Source: JBAYHA01 sp041666425 | Lineage (GTDB): Bacteria; Patescibacteriota; Patescibacteriia; UBA11705; JABHMO01 | DNA: 13,135 nucleotides | NCBI GenBank assembly: GCA_041666425.1 | Contig: JBAYHA010000032.1 | Location: forward strand, 1 to 13,135 | Direction: 5' to 3' | Shown: positions 6,597 through 12,108 of the stretch, one piece after another | Numbering within the stretch: position 1 is the stretch's first letter | Layout: every line of letters begins with the position of its first letter | Program-made: the position numbers and the translations under genes | The notes under the pieces: model-generated | What the model was told of the DNA's origin: nothing | Seen by the model: only the letters and a program-made list of their open reading frames with translations | Database searches by the model: none

Positions 6597-7967
6597 TTAT
6601 TTTATATACGCCAACGGATTTTTTTTGGCTCCATTTACAATAACTTCAAAGTGCAAATGCGGTCCAGTTGACCAACCGGTTGAACCCATGGCCATAATAG
6701 TTTGTCCCTTAACGACGCTATCGCCTTTTTCAACATACAATTTACTGGCGTGCGCATAACGAGTTTTTAAACCATTGCCATGATCAATCATGATATTATT
6801 GCCATAACCATTGCTGACTCCGGAAAAAACCACCGTGCCGGACTCGACGGCATAAATATTTGTTCCGGTCGGGCCGGCAATATCCAATCCGGTATGGCGC
6901 CAACTAAAATATTGGGAAATTCGACGCACCCCGGCCGGCCAAATATAGCCATCTCCGTTAGCAACTTTTTCCGGCGGTAAAAATAATTTCGTAATTGGCG
7001 CCACTTGCGGGGTATTCTTGGTGGCTACATTTTTGGGAGTGGTTCCGACAACAACCATTCGACCATCGGGAATAATCAACTGCTGACCAATTTTTAAACT
7101 GGCAGAATCATACATATTATTAGCGCTGACTATTTTGTCTTGAGCAACGGCGTACTTACGCGAAATAGCACCAAGAGTTTCGCCTCTTTTTACTTTGTGC
7201 ATAACACCGGTCATTGGCAAAATTTCCAATTCATCACCCGGACGAATAATACTTCTCGCCGTAAGCCCATTTTGCCACAAAATCGTTTCCACGCTAATAT
7301 TAAATTTCTTGGCAATGGCAGACAAAGTCTCGCCTTGTCCGACAACATATTGCATAATTCCTTGCCGTGGGGCCATATCAATCTGATCTTCAACACTTAC
7401 CGGAACATCAATCGGTTTTATCAAATGTGGTTTGACAATAGCGGATCCTCCTTCTGCCAAAGAGTAATAATCGGTCGCCAATTCTTGTTTTTCATTATTC
7501 GGCAAGTTATTGTTTGAGTCAACGGTAAAACTTTTGTCCAAATAACTCAAAATTTGATTGGCCGCGAACACTTGCGTTTCTTCGGTCAATCTTTCAAACT
7601 CACCCTCGGCCAAAATGGTGTAGACAATGGTCCGATCACCAAAATTATCATCCCGCAATCCTTGTGCGTATAGATTATTGTAAATGACAAAAATGCCTAG
7701 CAAAGAAACCACAATATGAATCAAATATCTTTTGTTCAGCAAATAAAAAAGTTTGCTTTTTGCCGGAGCATAAATAGTTAAAAGTTGGTATTTTACTTTG
7801 TAATATCCTTTATATAACGGAAAAATAGCCAAATTGAAAAAAAACTTGGCTACCGCTTTCGTGATTTTCTTGATAAATTTTTTACGGAAAGAAAAAGTTC
7901 GCAACAAACGACCAAACAAACGGAACAAGCCGGCCAACAGAGAAATTGTAGTTTTTGGAAACTTCAT
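6597..7967 (-). CDS. LysM-M23 (LytM-type) peptidoglycan endopeptidase
   Basis: A protein of 456 residues from the chosen ATG. It has a basic N-terminal cytoplasmic part, one membrane helix (about 82-101), a linker, two LysM domains (about 205-250 and 255-300, each with the G-E-T-L-x-A-I pattern) and a C-terminal M23 domain (about 340-456). Zinc ligands are present: H358-x3-D362 in H-T-G-L-D and the H-L-H motif at 437-439; H406 lies in Y-A-H-A-S. It should be anchored with the peptidase outside, bind peptidoglycan glycans and cut cross-bridges during growth or division. In-frame starts at 7976 (ATG) and 8000 (TTG) are less likely, because the promoter at 7980-8008 would start the RNA near 7973. 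Confidence 0.92.
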   Translation of the reverse strand: MKFPKTTISLLAGLFRLFGRLLRTFSFRKKFIKKITKAVAKFFFNLAIFPLYKGYYKVKYQLLTIYAPAKSKLFYLLNKRYLIHIVVSLLGIFVIYNNLYAQGLRDDNFGDRTIVYTILAEGEFERLTEETQVFAANQILSYLDKSFTVDSNNNLPNNEKQELATDYYSLAEGGSAIVKPHLIKPIDVPVSVEDQIDMAPRQGIMQYVVGQGETLSAIAKKFNISVETILWQNGLTARSIIRPGDELEILPMTGVMHKVKRGETLGAISRKYAVAQDKIVSANNMYDSASLKIGQQLIIPDGRMVVVGTTPKNVATKNTPQVAPITKLFLPPEKVANGDGYIWPAGVRRISQYFSWRHTGLDIAGPTGTNIYAVESGTVVFSGVSNGYGNNIMIDHGNGLKTRYAHASKLYVEKGDSVVKGQTIMAMGSTGWSTGPHLHFEVIVNGAKKNPLAYIK

Positions 7968-7979
7968 ATTTACCATATA

Positions 7980-8008
7980 AAAATAGCAAAATATGCGCAA
8001 AAAGTCAA
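7980..8008 (-). promoter_or_regulatory. Promoter of the M23 gene, giving a nearly leaderless mRNA
   Basis: Read on the minus strand: TTGACT (8008-8003), 17-nt spacer, TATTTT (7985-7980). The expected start near 7973 is only about 6 nt before ATG 7967. It is arranged back to back with the nusB promoter. Confidence 0.65.
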
Positions 8009-8027
8009 AGAACCCACCCTGTTTTAT

Positions 8028-8056
8028 TTGCGTTTTTTTCTAAAATAAGGTATTAT
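8028..8056 (+). promoter_or_regulatory. Probable promoter of nusB-rnc
   Basis: The -10 box TATTAT (8051-8056) is good and the -35 box TTGCGT (8028-8033) matches only the TTG core. The spacer is 17 nt. The predicted leader to ATG 8098 is about 35 nt, without a Shine-Dalgarno. Confidence 0.55.
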
Positions 8057-8097
8057 GTTTGCATTAAGTTCATTAGTCATAACTTGCTCTTTAATTT

Positions 8098-8610
8098 ATG
8101 TCAAACAGACATCTTGGACGAACTTTGGCGTTACAATCTCTTTTTGAATGGGATTTTCGTCAGAGAGACAACAATCAATTAAATGAAATCATTGAGTACA
8201 ATTTTCAATCTTTTGCTCCGGAATTCGATGATCACTCTTTTACCGAAAGAATAATCCGCGGAGTTATTGACCATGTCGAAGAAATTGATACTTACATTCA
8301 AGAGTTCGCCCCTGAGTGGCCAATTGACCAAATCACCAACGTTGACCGAAATATTTTACGAATCGGAATATTTGAGTTGGTTTTTGATCTTAATATCCCG
8401 GCCAAGGTCGCCATTAATGAATCAATTGAAATGGCCAAAACTTTTGGTGGTGAGTCCAGTGGCAAATTTATTAACGGCGTGCTCGGCTCAATATACAAAA
8501 AAATCGGTCCGATAGAAAAAGGAGAAGACAAGGAGTTTGAGGCGGAAAAAGCCCGACTACTCACCGAAAAAGGAATAGCGAGCGCGGAACAAGCAATAAT
8601 AAAAGAATAA
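8098..8610 (+). CDS. nusB: Transcription antitermination factor NusB
   Basis: A 170-residue all-helical NusB, which with NusE (S10) binds boxA in rRNA leaders and prevents premature termination. The N-terminus N-R-H-L-G-R-T-L-A-L-Q-S-L-F-E-W-D is typical. The core signatures are V-D-R-N-I-L-R-I-G-I-F-E-L (82-94) and the segment 101-132, with A-I-N-E-S-I-E-M-A-K and F-I-N-G-V-L-G-S-I. It is longer than the usual 130-150 residues because of a charged C-terminal tail (about 137-170, Glu/Lys/Ala-rich) that looks disordered or helical. It lies 65 nt upstream of rnc in the same direction, so the two are probably co-transcribed as an RNA-maturation unit. Confidence 0.95.
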   Translation: MSNRHLGRTLALQSLFEWDFRQRDNNQLNEIIEYNFQSFAPEFDDHSFTERIIRGVIDHVEEIDTYIQEFAPEWPIDQITNVDRNILRIGIFELVFDLNIPAKVAINESIEMAKTFGGESSGKFINGVLGSIYKKIGPIEKGEDKEFEAEKARLLTEKGIASAEQAIIKE

Positions 8611-8629
8611 ATAAAAGCCAAGAACAACC

Positions 8630-8652
8630 AATAACAAAAAATTTTTGTTATT
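8630..8652. repeat. A/T palindrome just upstream of rnc
   Basis: AATAACAAAAA and TTTTTGTTATT are perfect 11-bp arms around one A. Beyond them an imperfect extension continues outward (CAAGAACAA against TTGTTTTTTG, about 8619-8662). In RNA this is an A-U-only helix of up to about 20 bp ending some 14 nt before the rnc ATG. It could be a weak terminator or a processing site. Confidence 0.55.
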
Positions 8653-8675
8653 TATTGTTTTTTGTTTTTGTCGAT

Positions 8676-9371
8676 ATGATAAAAGATTTCAAAAAAATCG
8701 AAAAAGCACTTGGACTCAAATTCAAAAACAAAGATTTGTTTCGTCAAGCTTTTGTGCATCGTTCTTATTTGAACGAACATCCGGACTTCGCGCTTGACCA
8801 AAATGAGCGATTGGAATTTCTTGGAGACGCCGTTCTAGAATTGGTAGTTACGGAAAATTTATATTTGAATTATCCAAATCCCGAAGGCGAATTAACCAAC
8901 TGGCGCGCAGCCTTGGTCAATGCTAAAATTCTTTCCGGAATTGCCAAAGATCTAGGAATGGAAGAATACTTATATCTCAGTCACGGAGAACAAAAAGATA
9001 CCGGCAAGGCACGACAATATATTCTCGCCAATACTATTGAAGCGGTTATCGGCTCGACTTATCTTGATTGCGGTTGGGACAAGACAAAAGAGTTTATCGA
9101 AAAGTATATCTTGGTTCGTCTATCAGAAATCCTGGACAAAAAACTATATATGGATCCAAAAAGTCATTTTCAAGAAATGGCGCAGGAAAAAGTTGGCGTT
9201 ACTCCGACTTATCAAGTCTTGGGCGAATCAGGGCCGGATCATTCCAAAACATTTGAAATCGGCGTCTTTTTAAAAGACGTTATGGTCGGGAAGGGAAGTG
9301 GCCTGAGCAAACAAGAAGCGCAAGAATCCGCCGCGCAAAACGCCTTGGAAAATCATGGATGGAATAATTAG
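8676..9371 (+). CDS. rnc: Ribonuclease III
   Basis: A 231-residue RNase III that cleaves double-stranded RNA, including rRNA precursors. The N-terminal RNase III domain (about 1-150) has the signature N-E-R-L-E-F-L-G-D-A-V-L (43-54) with E44, E47 and D51. The second metal-site motif reads I-L-A-N-T-I-E-A, so E122 is kept but the position equal to E. coli Asp114 is Asn119. A dsRNA-binding domain follows (about 157-228, ending in the S-K-Q-E-A-Q-E-S-A-A-Q-N-A-L helix). ATG 8676 is chosen over an in-frame TTG at 8655, since the extra residues are only the U-rich hairpin arm and the normal N-terminus (I-K-D-F-K-K-I-E-K-A-L-G) begins here. It lies downstream of nusB and ahead of the tRNA cluster. 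Confidence 0.95.
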   Translation: MIKDFKKIEKALGLKFKNKDLFRQAFVHRSYLNEHPDFALDQNERLEFLGDAVLELVVTENLYLNYPNPEGELTNWRAALVNAKILSGIAKDLGMEEYLYLSHGEQKDTGKARQYILANTIEAVIGSTYLDCGWDKTKEFIEKYILVRLSEILDKKLYMDPKSHFQEMAQEKVGVTPTYQVLGESGPDHSKTFEIGVFLKDVMVGKGSGLSKQEAQESAAQNALENHGWNN

Positions 9372-9380
9372 TTTATAATA

Positions 9381-9592
9381 TTTATAAAGTTTATATTGTC
9401 ATTTCGACCAAGCCAATAGGCGAGTGGAGAAATCTTTTTTAAAATAATACAAGTCAGATTGTGTTTGCTATTTAGAAAAGATTTCTCCACTCATTTCATT
9501 CGGCCGTGCCTCCGCCGAAGCGTTGCTCGGCTACGCGCAGGCAGGTCGAAATGACAATGCGGTATTTTTTTAATCACCAAAAACTTTATAAA
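9381..9592. repeat. REP/MITE-like nested palindromic intergenic repeat
   Basis: Three nested pairs of perfect inverted arms: TTTATAAAGTTT (9381-9392) with 9581-9592; ATTGTCATTTCGACC (9395-9409) with 9544-9558; and GAGTGGAGAAATCTTTT (9422-9438) with 9476-9492. The right side carries an extra GC-rich block (about 9500-9543) absent on the left. The GTCATTTCGA... / GAGAAATCT module resembles an intergenic palindrome seen in many bacterial genomes (recalled, not searched). No transposase is inside. It fills the 230-bp gap between rnc and tRNA-Arg and may also end rnc transcription. Confidence 0.8.
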
Positions 9593-9601
9593 CTAATAAA
9601 T

Positions 9602-9677
9602 GCGGCCGTAGCTTAATGGATAGAGCATTTGGCTTCGGACCAAAGGGTTGGGGGTTCGAGTCCCTCCGGCCGCACCA
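9602..9677 (+). tRNA. tRNA-Arg (anticodon TCG)
   Basis: A full cloverleaf: acceptor GCGGCCG/CGGCCGC, D arm GCTT...GAGC, anticodon arm TTTGG/CCAAA around loop CTTCGGA (anticodon TCG, reading CGA), T arm GGGGG/CCCTC with loop TTCGAGT, discriminator A, and an encoded CCA (9675-9677). A TATAAA box at 9587-9592 is a weak promoter candidate. The 3' end is repeated at 9832-9853. Confidence 0.97.
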
Positions 9678-9853
9678 TTGAAATCAAAAAATATATAGTG
9701 GCAAGAGCGACACAACAGTTTGTGTCGCGTAGGGACGAGAACAGCGGAGCGATGTCGAACGAACTATTCGGTGAGTGAGACCGCGAGCTGGTGGCCAGAC
9801 CGAATTATTGGAAAATAATTCGAGTCGAGGCCGAGTCCCTCCGGCCGCACCAT
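9678..9853 (+). ncRNA. Structured tRNA-Arg trailer ending in a second tRNA 3' end (rtT-like candidate)
   Basis: The last 22 nt of tRNA-Arg plus the next T (9657-9678) recur exactly at 9832-9853, a 175-nt period. The spacer is more GC-rich than its surroundings and has two perfect hairpins: GCGACACAA/TTGTGTCGC (9707-9728, loop CAGT) and CGAATTATT/AATAATTCG (9801-9822, loop GGAA, a GNRA tetraloop), plus CTGG-TGG-CCAG (9788-9798). The copy keeps the acceptor 3' strand and CCA but no intact acceptor 5' strand, D arm or anticodon arm, so it is not a tRNA. The layout recalls E. coli tyrT, where repeats of about 178 bp carry the tRNA 3' end and yield rtT RNA. A remnant of tRNA-targeted integration is the alternative. 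Confidence 0.5.
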
Positions 9854-9919
9854 AATTTTACCTTTACAAAAATATTTTTTTTGTTTATTATAATTTTGCA
9901 TTAATTTTAAAGATTCTCT

Positions 9920-9995
9920 GGGGTGTTAGCTCAGTTGGTAGAGCAGTTGCCTCTTAAGCAAACGGTCGTGGGTTCGAGTCCCGCACGCCCCACCA
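9920..9995 (+). tRNA. tRNA-Lys (anticodon CTT)
   Basis: A full cloverleaf: acceptor GGGGTGT/ACGCCCC (one T-G pair), D arm GCTC...GAGC, anticodon loop CTCTTAA (anticodon CTT, reading AAG), T arm GTGGG/CCCGC with loop TTCGAGT, discriminator A, and an encoded CCA (9993-9995). The anticodon stem has one G-A mismatch at its outer pair. A TATAAT box at 9889-9894, 26 nt upstream, may be its own -10 element; the -35 match (TTTACA 9863-9868) is at a poor 20-nt spacing. Confidence 0.97.
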
Positions 9996-9996
9996 G

Positions 9997-10052
9997 TTCA
10001 GCTTTGCTGAAATAGATTCTAGTTACTGGATTCTAGGTTCTAGAGTCTAGAA
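9997..10052. repeat. Short palindromes downstream of tRNA-Lys
   Basis: TTCAGC-TTT-GCTGAA (9997-10011) is a perfect 6-bp hairpin 2 nt after the tRNA CCA. TTCTAGA-G-TCTAGAA (10038-10052) is a perfect 7-bp palindrome, preceded by further TTCTAG copies (10017-10022, 10031-10036). These could aid tRNA 3' processing or be degenerate simple repeats. Confidence 0.5.
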
Positions 10053-10068
10053 GAAATATAAAAAATTG

Positions 10069-10093
10069 CACCGCTGTTTTCCGGTGTTTTTTT
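10069..10093 (+). terminator. Intrinsic terminator of the tRNA cluster
   Basis: CACCG (10069-10073) pairs with CGGTG (10082-10086), followed by seven Ts (10087-10093). It comes 74 nt after tRNA-Lys and before the next promoter. Confidence 0.8.
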
Positions 10094-10130
10094 ATTTTTA
10101 TAAATATTTTTTGTAAAAACACGCCACCTA

Positions 10131-10159
10131 TTGACTTTTGGAAAAAAGTTTGCTATAAT
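10131..10159 (+). promoter_or_regulatory. Consensus promoter upstream of the SpoIID-domain gene
   Basis: TTGACT (10131-10136), 17-nt spacer, perfect TATAAT (10154-10159). It is the best promoter in the window. The start is expected near 10166, giving a leader of about 110 nt to ATG 10276 that contains two hairpins. Confidence 0.88.
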
Positions 10160-10174
10160 GGTTACGTGGAAATC

Positions 10175-10212
10175 AAAAACGGAGTGCTATTTAATTTGGC
10201 GCGCCGTTTTTT
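10175..10212 (+). promoter_or_regulatory. Terminator-like hairpin in the SpoIID-gene leader (candidate attenuator or sRNA end)
   Basis: AAAAACGG (10175-10182) pairs with CCGTTTTT (10204-10211). After one A-G mismatch, GTGC (10184-10187) pairs with GCGC (10199-10202), leaving an 11-nt loop. Six Ts (10207-10212) then TATT follow. This has the form of an intrinsic terminator only about 10 nt after the predicted transcription start, so most transcripts could end as an RNA of about 45-50 nt unless antiterminated. Confidence 0.65.
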
Positions 10213-10215
10213 ATT

Positions 10216-10252
10216 AAAATTTTGGCTAAAATAAAAGTTTAACCAAAATTTT
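10216..10252 (+). repeat. Second leader hairpin before the SpoIID-domain gene
   Basis: AAAATTTTGG (10216-10225) and CCAAAATTTT (10243-10252) are perfect arms. Inside them TAAA (10227-10230) pairs with TTTA (10238-10241) across one C-A mismatch, leaving a 7-nt loop. It starts 3 nt after the T-run of the first hairpin and ends 23 nt before the ATG. Confidence 0.6.
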
Positions 10253-10275
10253 GCAAAAAAAAGCAAAAACAAAAT

Positions 10276-11883
10276 ATGTTGCCAATAACACAAAAAAATT
10301 TGTCTTATTTCTGGAACGAAGAGTTAAAAGACAAATTAAAAGAAAACAAATTATACCAAACCGCCAAAACAGACGGATCGAGCTTGAATGTTTTTGGCCA
10401 TATTTTATTTTCTTTTTTATTGGTAATCGCCGTGGCTTGGTCTTTGCACTTTGTAGAAGCCGGTTGGCAAAAAGCAGAAAACTCTCCGCTCTCCGCCAAA
10501 GTTGTTCTGGCCGGTGAAAATATCTGGCCGGCGCAAATAAAAAGCCAGTCAATCACTTCTTATCAGCTAAAACCCGGAGAAACGGTTTCCTTGAAACTGG
10601 AAATTGTTAATAATGGCACCAACAAATGGTTAGCCGGCAACACAAATTTAAAAGCCTTGACCACTGCCTTCAAATATCAACATGCGAGTTGGATAGATCT
10701 CTATGTCCCAACAAAGATGAAAGAAGCCGAAGTTTTACCTGGAGAAACAGCCACTTTTGAAATTATTCTCGCTGCCCCAAAAAAAACCGGCTCCTTTACC
10801 GGAGAATTTACTTTGACCCAAAATAATGTTTCAATTCTGCAAAAAGACATTTCCGTCAATTTGGTTTCAACTGAGACTCCCAACAACAACCCAACAACAA
10901 CAACCACCCAAAATATTATTTCCACAATCAAACCAAAACTGAATGTCTGCAGTTTGAAATTAAATTTTTCTATTGCCTCCGTTAGCGACACGCTTGACAA
11001 TTTGACCTGTGTTAATGTTTTTAATTTTCCCGCAAATGGTCCGGAAATTCGCGTCGGCATTTTTCATACCGACAAGGCGATTACTCTAAAAAACTCTTCC
11101 GCGTGGCAAATTGTTGACGAAAAAGATAATTTTGTCGCTTCAATCCCGGCCGAACAGGAAATAAAAATTTTTTATAATACTGACGCAAAACAGTACGCTT
11201 TTGATTTCATTGACCGAACAATTCGCACTGCCGGAACAAATTTAAAATTGGTAAACTTCAATAATGGTATTTTTACTGTTACCAGTTATCAAGATTTAGC
11301 ATTATGGAACAAAGCAATAAATTATAACCAATTTCGTGGAAATATTGATCTCGGCTTTTACAATGACAAAGATCGCCTTTGGCTGATTAACCGCATTCCA
11401 CTCGAAGATTATTTAAAAGGAATCAAAGAAACTTCCGAACCGGATCCGGTGGAATACCAAAAAGCAATGACCATTGCGGCCAGAACTTATGCACTCTATC
11501 ACATCAATCGCTACAAAGTTGAAAACAGCTTTTTTGATCTCTATAATGACGAAAGATCTCAGGTTTACAAAGGTTATGTGGCAGAAACAATCATGAAAAA
11601 ACAAGTCGGAGTGGTAACAGAAACCAACGGTGTCGTTTTAACTTATGGCGATTCTGTTATCATCGCTTATTACAGCGCCCGCTCCGGCGGACAAACGGTC
11701 AGCAAAAATATTCCTTACTTGAAATCAGTCAGCACTCCATACAGTCAACCGCTTGGCAAAAACGGCCACGGACTCGGGATTGACGCTTATGACGCCAAAG
11801 CGCGCGCGCAAAAAGACGGCTGGACTTTTGATCAAATTTTGCGCTATTACTATAATAATATTTATTTGGAAGAAATTTATTAA
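10276..11883 (+). CDS. Membrane-anchored SpoIID/LytB-domain protein with FW-like Ig domain
   Basis: A 535-residue protein: short cytoplasmic head, one membrane helix (about 40-60), an Ig-like domain (about 94-196), a Thr/Asn linker (200-212), a middle region, and a C-terminal SpoIID/LytB domain (about 345-530). SpoIID-family members cut glycan strands (lytic transglycosylase). Family marks are P-L-E-D-Y-L-K-G-I (375-383), candidate catalytic Glu E385 or E388, K-A-M-T-I-A-A-R-T-Y-A-L (396-407), Y-Y-S-A-R-S-G-G (465-472) and G-H-G-L-G-I-D-A-Y-D-A (497-507). The Ig domain has L-K-P-G-E-T, N-N-G-T-N-K-W and L-P-G-E-T-A-T-F, as in NBR1-type FW domains. It is not a sporulation gene here; a wall-remodelling role is inferred. 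It has its own promoter and hairpin leader. Confidence 0.85.
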   Translation: MLPITQKNLSYFWNEELKDKLKENKLYQTAKTDGSSLNVFGHILFSFLLVIAVAWSLHFVEAGWQKAENSPLSAKVVLAGENIWPAQIKSQSITSYQLKPGETVSLKLEIVNNGTNKWLAGNTNLKALTTAFKYQHASWIDLYVPTKMKEAEVLPGETATFEIILAAPKKTGSFTGEFTLTQNNVSILQKDISVNLVSTETPNNNPTTTTTQNIISTIKPKLNVCSLKLNFSIASVSDTLDNLTCVNVFNFPANGPEIRVGIFHTDKAITLKNSSAWQIVDEKDNFVASIPAEQEIKIFYNTDAKQYAFDFIDRTIRTAGTNLKLVNFNNGIFTVTSYQDLALWNKAINYNQFRGNIDLGFYNDKDRLWLINRIPLEDYLKGIKETSEPDPVEYQKAMTIAARTYALYHINRYKVENSFFDLYNDERSQVYKGYVAETIMKKQVGVVTETNGVVLTYGDSVIIAYYSARSGGQTVSKNIPYLKSVSTPYSQPLGKNGHGLGIDAYDAKARAQKDGWTFDQILRYYYNNIYLEEIY

Positions 11884-11890
11884 ACGTAAA

Positions 11891-11952
11891 GCTACTAATT
11901 TACGAATAAAATTCTACGAATGCTGCTAATCTGCGAATAAAACGCTGCGAAT
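11891..11952. repeat. Two 31-bp imperfect tandem repeats
   Basis: Unit 1 (11891-11921) and unit 2 (11922-11952) match at 25 of 31 positions, and all six differences are transitions. Both share the CGAATAAAA core; a partial third unit (CTACGAA) follows to 11960. The array begins 7 nt after the SpoIID-domain stop. No ORF uses it. Confidence 0.75.
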
Positions 11953-11983
11953 ACTACGAAACCAAATTGTTCATTGTTCCTTT

Positions 11984-12015
11984 GCTCAGTTGGTCAGTTG
12001 ATCTGTTGGTCGGTT
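11984..12015. repeat. 8-bp tandem repeat array, left copy
   Basis: Four octamers in a row: GCTCAGTT, GGTCAGTT, GATCTGTT, GGTCGGTT. A 20-bp stretch (11989-12008) is repeated exactly in inverted orientation at 12822-12841, on the far side of the PH-domain gene. A perfect palindrome GGTTATAACC follows at 12012-12021. Confidence 0.75.
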
Positions 12016-12040
12016 ATAACCCTAAATTAAAACTCATTTC

Positions 12041-12078
12041 AAAGTTTTTTTGAACAATGCTTGTTTCAAAAAAACTTT
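12041..12078. terminator. Long A/T-rich hairpin, possible bidirectional terminator
   Basis: AAAGTTTTTTTGAA (12041-12054) pairs perfectly with 12065-12078; with one bulge the stem can extend to leave a TGC loop. AACCC (12018-12022) and GGGTT (12084-12088) could close an outer stem. It lies between the convergent SpoIID-domain and PH-domain genes. There is little GC in the stem, so terminator strength is doubtful. Confidence 0.45.
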
Positions 12079-12108
12079 AAATTGGGTTCTAATTGAACCT
12101 TGTTCTTT

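Noticed and set aside
8655..8675. N-terminal extension of RNase III from TTG 8655
   Set aside because: The added residues (L-F-F-V-F-V-D) come from the U-rich hairpin arm and do not match the family; ATG 8676 gives the normal N-terminus.
9832..9853. A second tRNA gene ending here
   Set aside because: Only the 3' end and CCA are present. No acceptor 5' strand, D arm or anticodon arm can be placed, and the T stem is weakened.
11984..12015. CRISPR-like array
   Set aside because: The 8-bp units are contiguous with no spacers, there is no cas gene, and the units are far shorter than CRISPR repeats.
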